From Bordetella parapertussis (lineage in GTDB: Bacteria; Pseudomonadota; Gammaproteobacteria; Burkholderiales; SG8-41), in NCBI GenBank assembly GCA_945906935.1, contig CAMDSO010000038.1:1-33896 (forward strand): a stretch of DNA of 33,896 nt, written 5' to 3'. The notes under the pieces were generated by a model. It saw nothing but the letters and a program-made list of their open reading frames with translations, was not told where the DNA came from and did not search any database. Of the stretch, positions 15,505 to 23,794 are shown one piece after another. Within the stretch, counting starts at the first letter, position 1. Each line of letters starts with the position of its first letter. A program made the translations under genes and the position numbers.

Positions 15505-16938
15505 ATGAGCAAAATATCCTCCTCCCGCCCCGCTGCCGATAAAGAACTCGTCGCCATCGCTGAATACGTTTGCAGCAAAAACGTCGGCGACGCCAAGTCC
15601 TATACGCATGCACGCTACTGCCTGATCGACGCCCTCGGCTGCGCCCTCGAAGCACTCGGTTCGCCGGATTGCACCAAGCTCTTGGGCCCTATCGTAGCGG
15701 GCACCGTCGTGCCCCACGGCGCGAAAGTGCCTGGCACCGCGTACGTGCTCGATCCGATCAAAGCCGCCTTCGATATCTCCTGCCTCGTGCGCTGGCTCGA
15801 TTTCAGCGATACCTGGTGGGCGGGCGGTCATCCCTCCGACAACCTGGGCGGCATCCTCGCGGTGGCCGATCATCTCTCGCGCCGGCAACTCGCCGCCGGC
15901 GGCAAACCGCTCACGATGCGCGACGTCATGACGGCGATGATCAAGGCCTACGAAATCCAGGGCGTGCTCGCCGAGAGCAATCACTTTGATCGTCCGGCCA
16001 CCGCACTCGACTCAACGATATTGGTCAAGATCGCTTCCACCGCCGTCGTCACACAATTGCTTGGCGGCAACAGCGAAGACGTCACCAATGCGCTGTCGAA
16101 CGCCTTCATCGACGGCCATCCGCTCAACATCTACCGCATGATGCCCAACTCCGGCCCGCGCAAATCGTGGGCGGCCGCTGACGCCACCGCGCGCGCGACC
16201 TGGCTCGCCCTGCTGACGATGCGCGGCGAAATGGGTTATCCGACCGCACTGACCGCCAAGACCTGGGGCTTTTACGATGTTCTGTATCCCAAGGGGACGC
16301 TCGAAGTACGCACGCCGTACAAATGCCGCGTCATCAGCGACATCCAGTTCAAAATTTCGGTGCCGGCGCAGCGCCATTCGCAGACCGCCGCCGAGTGCGC
16401 AATGCGCCTGCATCCAAGCTTGAAAAACCGCACCGATGAGATCGAGCGCGTGGTGATCGAAACGCACTCCCACGCCATCCGCATGATCAGCGTCGAGGGT
16501 CCGCTGCCGAACTTCGCCGCACGCGACCATTGCCTGCAATACGTGGTGGCGGTGGCGCTGCTCGATGGTGACATCACCACCGAAAGTTATGAAGACGCGC
16601 ATGCCGCCGACCCGCGCATCGACGCGCTGCGCAAGAAAATGGTCGTCAAAGAACACAAACATTTCACCGACGATTATGAAGCGCGTCACGGCAACGGCAA
16701 CGCCATCCAGGTCTTTTTCCGCGATGGCACGAAGACGCCGCGCATCGAAATCGAATTCTCGGTCGGCGACCCGCGCCGGCGTCGCGAAGGCGTGCCGCTG
16801 CTGGAGAAAAAATTCCGCGGCAATCTGGCGCGGCGCTATGCGAAGAAGCAACTCGAGGCCGTCTACGCCTTGATAACCGATCAGAAAAAACTCGAGGCCA
16901 CGTCGGTCAACGAATTCATGGATTTGCTGGCGGGATGA
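15505..16938 (+). CDS. prpD: PrpD-type 2-methylcitrate dehydratase family protein
   Basis: A 477-residue protein that resembles E. coli PrpD (483 residues) along its whole length as I recall it. Matching stretches include IDALGCALEAL (41-51), CTKLLGPIVAGTVVP, GHPSDNLGGILAVADHLSR (108-126, His109), NSGPRKSWAAADATARA, EMGYPTALTAKTWGFYDV, LPNFAARDHCLQYVVA and DPRRRREGVPLLEKKF. PrpD dehydrates 2-methylcitrate to 2-methyl-cis-aconitate in propionate oxidation. Here the segment before GHPSDN is two residues shorter (DTWWAGGHPS instead of DTWLAAEWGHPS). The remaining propionate genes (prpB, prpC, acnD) are absent and the gene sits among Bug and MmgE genes, so it may be a paralogue with another hydroxy-polycarboxylate substrate. 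ATG at 15505. Its TGA overlaps the next gene's ATG. Confidence 0.85.
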   Translation: MSKISSSRPAADKELVAIAEYVCSKNVGDAKSYTHARYCLIDALGCALEALGSPDCTKLLGPIVAGTVVPHGAKVPGTAYVLDPIKAAFDISCLVRWLDFSDTWWAGGHPSDNLGGILAVADHLSRRQLAAGGKPLTMRDVMTAMIKAYEIQGVLAESNHFDRPATALDSTILVKIASTAVVTQLLGGNSEDVTNALSNAFIDGHPLNIYRMMPNSGPRKSWAAADATARATWLALLTMRGEMGYPTALTAKTWGFYDVLYPKGTLEVRTPYKCRVISDIQFKISVPAQRHSQTAAECAMRLHPSLKNRTDEIERVVIETHSHAIRMISVEGPLPNFAARDHCLQYVVAVALLDGDITTESYEDAHAADPRIDALRKKMVVKEHKHFTDDYEARHGNGNAIQVFFRDGTKTPRIEIEFSVGDPRRRREGVPLLEKKFRGNLARRYAKKQLEAVYALITDQKKLEATSVNEFMDLLAG

Positions 16939-18059
16939 TGATTTCTACTCACGATACGCAGCTCGCCCCCACCCTAACCCCAACCCCCCCCCATCAAAGG
17001 GGGAGGCAATGCAGCGGAGCGCGCGCCCCGTACCTAACTCGCTCCCCCCTTGGTGGGGGAGGGCAGGGGTGGGGGGCGGGCCTGCGCAAAATCAATAGCC
17101 TGATCGCGGCTGTGGCGAGCGTGACAATTTTCCTGACCTATTCCGCCGACGCCGCCGACGCCGCCTACCCGACGAAACCCGTGCGCTTCATCATCCCGTT
17201 TGCGCCGGGCGGTGGCAATGACATCGTCGGTCGCATGCTGGGCGCCAAACTTGGCGAAGCCTGGGGCCAGCAGGTGGTGATCGACAATAGGCCCGGTGCC
17301 GGCGGCAACATCGCGGCCGAAACGACCGCACGCGCGGCCCCCGACGGCTACACCATCTTTCAGTTCAACATCGCCAACACGATGGCGCCCAGCCTCTACA
17401 AGAAACTCGGCTACGACCCCGAACGCGATTTCGCGCCAGTGACGCAGATCGGTGCGACGCCGTTCATACTCACCGTGCATCCGTCGGTGCCGGCGAAAAC
17501 GGTGGCCGAGCTCATCGCCTACGCCAAAGCACAGCCGAACAAGCTCAACTATTCCTCCTCGGGCAACGGCGGCTCGACCCACCTGGTCACCGAGCTGTTC
17601 AAAACCATGGCCGGTGTCAACCTCACGCACATTCCGTATAACGGCGCCGGTCCCGCGCTCACCGAATTGATCGGCGGACAAGTACAATTAATGTTCCTGG
17701 TACCGGCAACGGCGCTGCCAAACATGCGTAACGGCCGCTTGCGCGCGCTGGGCGTGTCGAGCGCAAAACGTTCGTCGCTGGCCCCCGAGTTACCGACCGT
17801 GGCCGAGGCAGGGGTGCCGGGCTTTGAGGGGGGCGCGTGGTACGGCGTGGTGGTGGCGGCAAAAACACCACCAGCGATCGTGCGCAAAATCCAGGCCGAC
17901 ATCGTCACAGTACTGCAGCTAGCGGACATCCGCGAGCGCATGACGGCACAGGGCGTCGAAGTGGTCGGCAGCAGCGCAGAACAGTTTGCACGCTTCATCA
18001 AGGCGGAAATTTCGAAATGGGCCCACGTCGTCGCACTGTCCGGCGCGCGGGCCGAATGA
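16935..18059 (+). CDS. Bug-family TTT substrate-binding protein with repeat-derived N-terminal extension
   Basis: The ATG (16935) overlaps the prpD stop (ATGA), giving 374 residues, about 50 more than its relatives. Residues 1-49 are encoded by a large palindromic repeat (about 16970-17082). The hydrophobic export signal only begins near residue 52 (KINSLIAAVASVTIFLTYSA) and ends SADAADA at about 76. There is no ATG, GTG or TTG between the repeat and the signal. The only alternative would be CTG at 17082. The mature domain is normal: PFAPGGGNDIVGR, VVIDNRPGAGGNIAAE, APDGYT, IPYNGAGPALTELIGGQVQ, VSSAKRSSLAPELPTVAEAG. Whether the extended n-region is exported, or the repeat has inactivated or retimed the signal, cannot be told from sequence. 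The family is certain. Confidence 0.85.
   Translation: MMISTHDTQLAPTLTPTPPHQRGRQCSGARAPYLTRSPLGGGGQGWGAGLRKINSLIAAVASVTIFLTYSADAADAAYPTKPVRFIIPFAPGGGNDIVGRMLGAKLGEAWGQQVVIDNRPGAGGNIAAETTARAAPDGYTIFQFNIANTMAPSLYKKLGYDPERDFAPVTQIGATPFILTVHPSVPAKTVAELIAYAKAQPNKLNYSSSGNGGSTHLVTELFKTMAGVNLTHIPYNGAGPALTELIGGQVQLMFLVPATALPNMRNGRLRALGVSSAKRSSLAPELPTVAEAGVPGFEGGAWYGVVVAAKTPPAIVRKIQADIVTVLQLADIRERMTAQGVEVVGSSAEQFARFIKAEISKWAHVVALSGARAE
16970..17082. repeat. Long inverted repeat inside the Bug 5' coding region
   Basis: The left half (CCCCACCCTAACCCCAACCC and a C-run) is roughly the inverse of the right half (GGGGGAGGGCAGGGGTGGGG), making an imperfect foldback of about 110 bases. The right half contains its own short palindrome CTCCCCCCTTGGTGGGGGAG (17042-17061). 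It begins about 30 bases after the prpD stop and ends where the signal peptide of the next gene begins. It fits an inserted intergenic repeat element that kept the downstream frame open. Confidence 0.7.
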
Positions 18060-18089
18060 TTTTTTGACAGATCAAATACTGGAAGAAAA

Positions 18090-19490
18090 ATGGCACACGA
18101 AACCTCATCAGACAACCGTTACACCCGCGGCATCGCCGAATTCGTCTCCACACTGCGCTACGAAGACATCCCGCCTGAGGTGCTCACGCGCATCAAGCTG
18201 TGCATGCTCGACTCGCTCGGCTGCGCGATCTACGGCGCCGACCTCGAATGGACGCGCATCATGCAGAAATCGCTGGGCGCGGTGGACAGCACACGCGCCT
18301 GCACGATCTGGGGCACCAATCAGAAATTGTCGGCGCCGCATGCCGCGCTGATAAACGGCACGCAGGTGCAGGGCTTCGAACTTGACGACGTGCACCGCCA
18401 GGGCGTGTTGCACGTCGGCGCGGTGGTGCTGCCGGCGCTGCTCTCGGTGGCTGAAATGCGTCCGGGCATGACTGGCAAGGAATTCCTCGCCGCCGCCGTC
18501 GCCGGTTACGAAATCGGCCCACGCATCGGCATTTGCATGGGCCCCGAACACATTGCGCAGGGCTGGCATTCAGGCGCCACCCTCGGCGTATTCTCCGCCG
18601 CCTCGGGTGCGGCACGCGGCCTCAAACTCGACGTCGATAAAACCGTACACGCGCTGGGCATCGCCGGCACCCAGGCCGCCGGCCTGATGGCCGCGCAATA
18701 CGGCGCCATGGTCAAACGCATGCACGCCGGTCGCGCCTCGCAATCGGGCCTCTACGGTGCGCTGCTGGCCGAGGGCGGCTTCACCGGCATCCTGAATGTG
18801 CTGGAGAGCGAATACGGCGGCTTCTGCACTACCTTCTCGCGCTCCAACGACCGCTTCAAGCTCGAAGAACTGACCAAGGATTTCGGCAAGGTCTGGCAGA
18901 CCATGGGCGTCGCCCTGAAGTTCTATTCCTGCGTCGGCAGCAACCACACCACGCTCGACGCCATCCGCCTGATGCAACAAGAGCGCCCGTTCGGTGCCAA
19001 CGACGTCAAGAAGATCGTCGTCCACGGCTCGCAAGTAACGATGGATCACGTCGGCTGGAAATACGTGCCGCAGGGCCTGACCTCGGCGCAATTGAACCTG
19101 CCCTACTGCGTGGCGACCTGGTTGCTCGAAGGCGATTGCTTCGTCGATCAGTTCACCGAAGAGATGGTTGCCGATCCCGAGCGCATGAAGCACGCCGAGA
19201 AAGTTGAAGTGCAGCACGACGACGCAATCACCGCCAAGGGTTCGAAGTTTCGCCACATGGTGCGCGCCGAGGTCTTCCTCAACGACGGCACGCACCTGGA
19301 GCGCACGGTCGAAGCCGGTCGCGGCAATGAAAACAACTTCGCCTCCGAAGCCGACCTCTGCGAGAAATTCGAAAAGCTTGCAGTCAAGGCGCTGCCGCAA
19401 GAACAGGTGCACAAATTGCGCGACGCCATGCTCAACCTCGAATCGGTGAAAGATGCCAGCGAACTCGCGAAGCTGATGCAAAAGCAATAA
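18090..19490 (+). CDS. MmgE/PrpD family protein
   Basis: A 466-residue cytoplasmic protein of the MmgE/PrpD fold. Recognisable motifs are DSLGCAIYGA (41-50), INGTQVQGFELDDVH (88-102), GWHSGATLGVFSAASGAARGL, YGAMVKRMHAGRASQSGLYGALLAEGGFTG and KFYSCVGSNHTTLDAI. The first motif differs from the family norm: ELDD replaces DFDD, and HVG (108-110) replaces HPG or HPS. The histidine is kept but the following proline is lost. The ATG at 18090 is preceded by GGAAGAAAA. It lies 30 bases after the Bug stop, so it is likely the last gene of the flavoprotein to MmgE operon, which closes at a terminator. It is related to the MmgE/PrpD at 28193 (both have AMVKRxHxGRAS). Substrate unknown. Confidence 0.9.
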   Translation: MAHETSSDNRYTRGIAEFVSTLRYEDIPPEVLTRIKLCMLDSLGCAIYGADLEWTRIMQKSLGAVDSTRACTIWGTNQKLSAPHAALINGTQVQGFELDDVHRQGVLHVGAVVLPALLSVAEMRPGMTGKEFLAAAVAGYEIGPRIGICMGPEHIAQGWHSGATLGVFSAASGAARGLKLDVDKTVHALGIAGTQAAGLMAAQYGAMVKRMHAGRASQSGLYGALLAEGGFTGILNVLESEYGGFCTTFSRSNDRFKLEELTKDFGKVWQTMGVALKFYSCVGSNHTTLDAIRLMQQERPFGANDVKKIVVHGSQVTMDHVGWKYVPQGLTSAQLNLPYCVATWLLEGDCFVDQFTEEMVADPERMKHAEKVEVQHDDAITAKGSKFRHMVRAEVFLNDGTHLERTVEAGRGNENNFASEADLCEKFEKLAVKALPQEQVHKLRDAMLNLESVKDASELAKLMQKQ

Positions 19491-19530
19491 GTCTGGGACG
19501 GCGGCCGACATAGCCGCCGTTGCAAACGCA

Positions 19531-19565
19531 AAAGGGGCGCTCCGGTCACGGCGCGCCCCTTTTTT
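19531..19565. terminator. Intrinsic terminator between convergent operons
   Basis: AAAGGGGCGC (19531-19540) pairs with GCGCCCCTTT (19553-19562) around a 12-base loop, and T residues run from 19560 to 19565. It ends the + strand operon (MmgE/PrpD stop at 19490). Four A residues at 19530-19533 make it a weaker terminator for the convergent - strand Bug gene ending at 19582. Confidence 0.88.
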
Positions 19566-19581
19566 CCGTACCCGTTACCGC

Positions 19582-20547
19582 CTACTGTATCGGCGGCACC
19601 TTCGCTTCTTTAACCACCTTCTGCCATTTCGCTACATCGCGTTTGAGCAAGGTCTGAAAAACCGACGGCGGGCTGTCGTCGATTTCAAAACCTTCCGACA
19701 GCAGTCGCTCGCGCATATCGGGCAGCTTGGTGGCCTTGCGAATCTCCGTATTCCAGCGCTCGACCATGGCCTTCGGCAAACCCTTGGGGCCCAACACTCC
19801 GTACCACAACACGACCTCATAGCCTTTGACGCCGGCCTCATCGATCGTCGGCAGCTCGGGGAACGACGACATGCGTTTGAGCGTGGTCACGGCCAGCGCG
19901 CGCAAACGCCCGGCGCGGATCAGCGGCACCACCGCCGGCGCGCTGCCGAACAAAAGCTGCACCTGGCCGCCGAGCAGATCATTGGTGGCGGGGCCGGTGC
20001 CCTTGTAGGCAATATGCGTCATGCGGGTGCCGGCGAGCAGATCGAACAATTCACCCGACAGATGGGCAATGCCGCCAGTACCCGACGAGGCATAGTTCAG
20101 CCCCCTCGGTTTCGCTTTGGCATGGGCGACGAGTTCGGCAACACTCTTCAGCGGCACCGCCGGATGCACTACCAGCACAAACGCGGTGTCGCCGATCAAA
20201 CCCATCGGCAGAATATCGTTGACCGGGTCAAACGACATTTTGAACATCGCCGCATTGGTGGCATAACTGCCCGACATGATGATCGTGGTGTAGCCGTCCG
20301 GACTCGCGCGCACCGCGGTCTCCACACCGAGCGTGCCGCCGCCACCGGCGCGGTTATCGACGATCACCGTTTGCTTGAATGACTCGGTCAGCTTCTGCGC
20401 CAGTACACGGGCGACGATATCGGTGCCACCGCCGGGGGCGAAGGGCACAATCAAACGCACCGGCTTGGACGGATACTCGCCGCTCGCAGCAAACGCGCCA
20501 CCGGCAAACAACATCCCTACACAGACAAAAAGCGAACAGTTGATCAT
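19582..20547 (-). CDS. Bug-family TTT substrate-binding protein
   Basis: A 321-residue binding protein. The frame is open to 20586, but the ATG at 20547 is chosen because GGAGGG precedes it closely and it starts a normal signal peptide (1-20, AFA|A). It overlaps the stop of the upstream MmgE/PrpD gene by four bases (ATGA), so the two are translationally coupled. Motifs: PFAPGGGTDIVAR (about 35-47), VIVDNRAGGGGTLG, SPDGYT, VVHPAVPLKSVAELV, IAYKGTGPATNDLLGGQVQ, VAKWQKVVKEAKV. The phenylalanine/serine run AAMFKMSFDPVNDI, in place of the usual NPxLYxxLPYDP, is slightly shortened. The coupling argues that binding protein and MmgE/PrpD act on the same compound (inference). Confidence 0.92.
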   Translation of the reverse strand: MINCSLFVCVGMLFAGGAFAASGEYPSKPVRLIVPFAPGGGTDIVARVLAQKLTESFKQTVIVDNRAGGGGTLGVETAVRASPDGYTTIIMSGSYATNAAMFKMSFDPVNDILPMGLIGDTAFVLVVHPAVPLKSVAELVAHAKAKPRGLNYASSGTGGIAHLSGELFDLLAGTRMTHIAYKGTGPATNDLLGGQVQLLFGSAPAVVPLIRAGRLRALAVTTLKRMSSFPELPTIDEAGVKGYEVVLWYGVLGPKGLPKAMVERWNTEIRKATKLPDMRERLLSEGFEIDDSPPSVFQTLLKRDVAKWQKVVKEAKVPPIQ

Positions 20548-21914
20548 GATGCCCTCCGTGGTCTGGCCGAGGCCATCAGCTCGCACAATTGAGCGACACC
20601 AGCGGCCTCCAGCGTTTCGAGTTGTTCAAACGAAGCAATCAGTGCCGCGACCTGTGCTGGTGGCAAGGCGCGGCTAAAACAATCGACCAGCTTTTCACGA
20701 TGCGCGGCCGGCTCGAGTGGCACGCCCCAGGCCCCTTGCGGACCGCGACACACCGCGCGCAAGGTGCGGCCGTCTTCGAGATCGGCCTCGATGCCGACGT
20801 GCATGTGATGAAAATCACCCGGGATCGCGGCATCCTGCGTGAGAGTGATACGTTCGAGCAAGGCCACCATATCCGCATCAAAACGCCGCCGGTCGGTAAA
20901 GCTGTCGATGCCGACCCGGCCGTCAAGAACCGCCGCGGCGGCGGTGTATTGCAGACTGAATTTTCCATACAAGCCGGTCTCCGGCTGCGGGCGGTTGATA
21001 TATTTCATCACCGGCGAGACGATACGCAGCGCCTTGAACACCGCACCGGCACCGGCCTGGCGGTGGATTTCGAGCCCGGCGGTAATTGAAAAATGAGTGC
21101 CGAACTGCGACGGAAACAATTTGATCGCCAGCCCCGGATCGACCACCCGCCACGGCTTGCCCCAACCGAGCAGGCGCGACTCGTCAAAACCGTCAGGGAA
21201 AAACGTGCTGATCAAACCCTTGTGTGCTTCGAGCACATCGGGGTTGGCGGTGAAACCGCGTTGTGCCAGCAGCGCCGAATCAAGCCCGGCGGCGGCCGCG
21301 TTGCCGCAATGCGTGCACTTGGTCATCGAACCGACGTTGGCCAGCAGCGAGCCGGCACGCGAAGCCGCCATGCCCAGCGCATGCTGGGTGGCATTAATAT
21401 CCAGTCCGAGCAGATGAGCGGCGACAATCGCACTGCCCAGCGCACCGGCCACCCCGGGCGGATGAAACTTGAGATCCTCGGGCACATACTGGTTACCCGC
21501 ATATTGCAAACGCCCCTGGATCTCCAGACCCCTGGCCACCGCGGTAATGATCTCGCGTCCGCTGGCACCACGGTGTTCGGCCAGCGCAAACGCCACCGGC
21601 ACGGTGGGTGACACCGAGTGAGTGGGCGGACTCCACATCGGCTCAAAATCGAGCACGTGCGTGGCCATCGCATTAATGTGGGCGGCCTGCACCACCGAGC
21701 CCTTGAAGCCTGCGCCCCACACGCTCGCCTGCGGCGCACCGCCGAGACTCTGCGCATGCGCCGCCCCCAGCGTCACCGGCGTCTCGGCACAGCCGGCCAA
21801 CGCCACCGCCACGCCATCCTGTATCGCCTGCTTGACGCGGGCAACACATTCGTCTCCCAGTGACGCGTAGTCCGTGGCGTCGATAAGCTCACATACAGTT
21901 CTGGTCAGTCCCAC
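20544..21914 (-). CDS. MmgE/PrpD family protein, DFEP subclass
   Basis: A 456-residue MmgE/PrpD-fold protein using GTG at 21914 as start. GGAGG lies six bases upstream of that GTG. The in-frame ATG at 21935 would place the Shine-Dalgarno inside the coding region. Motifs: IQDGVAVALAG (31-41), THVLDFEPMWSPPTHS (85-100, His99), FHPPGVAGALGSAIVAAHLL, SMTKCTHCGNAAAAGLDSALLAQRGF and KLFPSQFGTHFSIT. Compared with DFDD...HPS in canonical members, the second acidic pair is E-P and the histidine is followed by S rather than P. The same variant appears in the neighbour at 22282, so the two form a subfamily and probably a tandem duplication. It is coupled to the downstream Bug gene by an ATGA overlap. 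Substrate unknown. Confidence 0.88.
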   Translation of the reverse strand: MGLTRTVCELIDATDYASLGDECVARVKQAIQDGVAVALAGCAETPVTLGAAHAQSLGGAPQASVWGAGFKGSVVQAAHINAMATHVLDFEPMWSPPTHSVSPTVPVAFALAEHRGASGREIITAVARGLEIQGRLQYAGNQYVPEDLKFHPPGVAGALGSAIVAAHLLGLDINATQHALGMAASRAGSLLANVGSMTKCTHCGNAAAAGLDSALLAQRGFTANPDVLEAHKGLISTFFPDGFDESRLLGWGKPWRVVDPGLAIKLFPSQFGTHFSITAGLEIHRQAGAGAVFKALRIVSPVMKYINRPQPETGLYGKFSLQYTAAAAVLDGRVGIDSFTDRRRFDADMVALLERITLTQDAAIPGDFHHMHVGIEADLEDGRTLRAVCRGPQGAWGVPLEPAAHREKLVDCFSRALPPAQVAALIASFEQLETLEAAGVAQLCELMASARPRRAS

Positions 21915-22281
21915 GCTACTCCTCCAACCTAACAATCGCGCAATGATTTTTTTGATAATTTATCGCAAATTGCACCACGCAGCATAGCGCATCGCCGCGA
22001 CCTTCATGCGATCAATACGGCCGGCGCCTCACTTGAGCGTCGGCGACAGCCAACCCGCGGCGCAGACGGTGCAACCGTCGAACGCCACCACCACCTCAAC
22101 GAAAAGTACGCGCGGCCATTAAGCAGCAAGACGAACCACCGGCATAAGCGCCGGCGTCAAGGGGGGGGTAAGGCAAAACGCGTGCACGCCCGACGAAGAA
22201 CATCGCGGCTGATACTCGTGTTCACCGGGCAGGCGAAGCGCCATTGCATGACACAGGTGCCACGCCCGCCGGCAGGCGGTG
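21915..22281. other. Intergenic region, AT-rich near 21940-21985, no gene seen
   Basis: This 367-base gap separates two - strand MmgE/PrpD genes. The part next to 21914 is unusually AT-rich for the window (a run of seven T residues at 21947-21953, then GATAATTTATCGCAAATTG), which suggests a promoter for the MmgE/PrpD-Bug pair on the - strand, though I cannot place -35 and -10 boxes convincingly. The rest (21990-22281) is GC-rich with short open frames of atypical composition and no recognisable gene. Confidence 0.5.
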
Positions 22282-23649
22282 TTACGCCAGGAGTTCGAGC
22301 AGCGCCTGCAATTGCGATGTGGATAGTGTTTCCAATGTTTCAAATGCCACAATGACACGCGCGGTTTTATCCGCGTCAAAACGCACGCGCAGACAATCGC
22401 TGATCTTGGCCCGATGCTGCGCCTCGTCGATCACCTCGCCCCAGGTGCCGGGCGGTTTGTGACAGACGCCGGTATGTACGCTGCCATCTACCAGCGTCAC
22501 CTCGACCGTCATATGCATATTTTTGGTGTCGGGTGGAATGTTCTTATCAAAATCCAATACGATCTTGCCGAGCAGGCTTTCCATGTCCGTGGCAAAACGC
22601 CGTGCATCGGTGAAGGTCTGAATGCCGACCGCACCATCCAACAGCGCCGCCGCCGCCGCGTACTGAATGCTGAATTTGCCCTCGAGCCCGACACGCGGAC
22701 GCGGCCGGTTGGCATCGAGAATTTCCGGCGAGACGATACGCACGCTTTTGAGCTCTGACACCGCCTTGATGGTCTTGCGCGCTTCGAGTGCTGCGGTGAT
22801 CGCAAAGTGCGTCGGATATTTCGACGGATAAAACTTGATCGCCATGCCCGGCTCGACGCAGCGCCACGGCGTGCCAAAACCAAACAGCACGTCGTAATCG
22901 AAATGCGGCGCGAAGAAGGTCTGCACGTAACCGTGTTTCGCTTCGAAGATCGCCGGGTTGGCGGTGAAGCCGCGTGCGGCCAGCAGGGCCGCCTCAAGAC
23001 CGGCCGCCGCCGCATTGCCGCAGTGCGTAGACTTCGCCATCGAACCGGAATTCGCCGGCAACCCCGCACAACGCGACGACGCCATGCCCAGCGCGTTGGC
23101 GAGCTGCGCCGCATCGAGTTTCAGCATGTGGGCGGCGGTCACCGCCGAGCCCATCGGCCCCATCACGCCAGGGGAATGAAACGGCAAGGCGCCGCGCGCC
23201 GGTTTCGCCGCAGCAAGAATGCGCCCCTGAATTTCGAAACCCTTGGCGCAGGCGGCGATCACCTCTTGCCCGTTGCCGCCCTGCGCCTCAGCCAGCGCCA
23301 GTGCTACCGGAACCACTGGTGACACCGCATGCGTAGGCGGACTCGACATCGGTTCGAAATCGAGCACATGCATGGACACCGCATTGGCATAGGCGGCGGC
23401 ACTCGCCGGCACCTTGCAGCCAAAACCCCAGAGTGTCGATTCGGCTCTGCCGCCCGTGTCGCGCGTGTGCGCCGCGTAGATCTTCGGTGCATCTTCGGCG
23501 GTGCCGGCGATTGCCACTGCTACGCCATCGAGAATCAGGCGTTTAACGGCGGCGATCGCAGCGCGATCGAGATCGTCATAATTCTTGGCGCCGGCAATGG
23601 CCACGAATTTTGCAGTGTGGCCGGACGTGGCATTTTGACTTGCGCTCAT
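22282..23649 (-). CDS. MmgE/PrpD family protein, DFEP subclass
   Basis: A 455-residue MmgE/PrpD-fold protein. ATG 23649 is preferred over the upstream in-frame start at 23694 because TTGGAGAAG lies just upstream and the extra residues come from a repeat-bearing spacer. Motifs: LILDGVAVAIAGTAEDAP (38-55), MHVLDFEPMSSPPTHAVSP (93-111, His107), FHSPGVMGPMGSAVTAAHML, SMAKSTHCGNAAAAGLEAALLAARGF and KFYPSKYPTHFAIT. It shares the DFEP...PPTH-x-VSP variant and THCGNAAAAGL with the protein at 20544 and is clearly its paralogue. It follows the Fe-S membrane protein gene on the same strand, across a 370-base repeat-filled gap that may separate transcripts. Substrate unknown. Confidence 0.9.
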   Translation of the reverse strand: MSASQNATSGHTAKFVAIAGAKNYDDLDRAAIAAVKRLILDGVAVAIAGTAEDAPKIYAAHTRDTGGRAESTLWGFGCKVPASAAAYANAVSMHVLDFEPMSSPPTHAVSPVVPVALALAEAQGGNGQEVIAACAKGFEIQGRILAAAKPARGALPFHSPGVMGPMGSAVTAAHMLKLDAAQLANALGMASSRCAGLPANSGSMAKSTHCGNAAAAGLEAALLAARGFTANPAIFEAKHGYVQTFFAPHFDYDVLFGFGTPWRCVEPGMAIKFYPSKYPTHFAITAALEARKTIKAVSELKSVRIVSPEILDANRPRPRVGLEGKFSIQYAAAAALLDGAVGIQTFTDARRFATDMESLLGKIVLDFDKNIPPDTKNMHMTVEVTLVDGSVHTGVCHKPPGTWGEVIDEAQHRAKISDCLRVRFDADKTARVIVAFETLETLSTSQLQALLELLA

Positions 23650-23671
23650 GACTTCTCCAATTGAATCGGGT

Positions 23672-23700
23672 AAGGCGTAATCAGCGCAGCGCATTGCGCC
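23672..23700. repeat. Single GGCGTAAT...ATTGCGCC hairpin unit
   Basis: GGCGTAAT (from 23674) and ATTGCGCC (23693-23700) form an almost perfect eight-base stem around a CAGCGCAGCGC-type loop. It matches the hairpin core of the 64-base units at 23792-24017 and lies on the other side of the heptamer array, so it is probably a degenerate outlying copy. Confidence 0.55.
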
Positions 23701-23717
23701 GCATGTTATCGGCTTAA

Positions 23718-23794
23718 TGTCGGCTGTCGGCTGTCGGCTGTCGGCTGTCGGCTGTCGGCTGTCGGCTGTCGGCTGTCGGCTGTCGGCTGTCGGC
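23718..23794. repeat. Eleven perfect tandem copies of TGTCGGC
   Basis: The 77 bases from 23718 to 23794 are an uninterrupted array of the heptamer TGTCGGC, eleven copies. It lies in the spacer between the MmgE/PrpD gene (start 23649, -) and the Fe-S membrane protein gene (stop 24020, -). A seven-base unit in this position is prone to length change by slippage and could vary between strains. No protein-coding role is apparent. Confidence 0.95.

Noticed and set aside
21936-22281. Small genes in the gap between the two DFEP-type MmgE/PrpD genes
   Set aside because: Short frames here have unusual, W/H/R-rich products, no ribosome sites and partly overlap the 3' end of the neighbouring gene.
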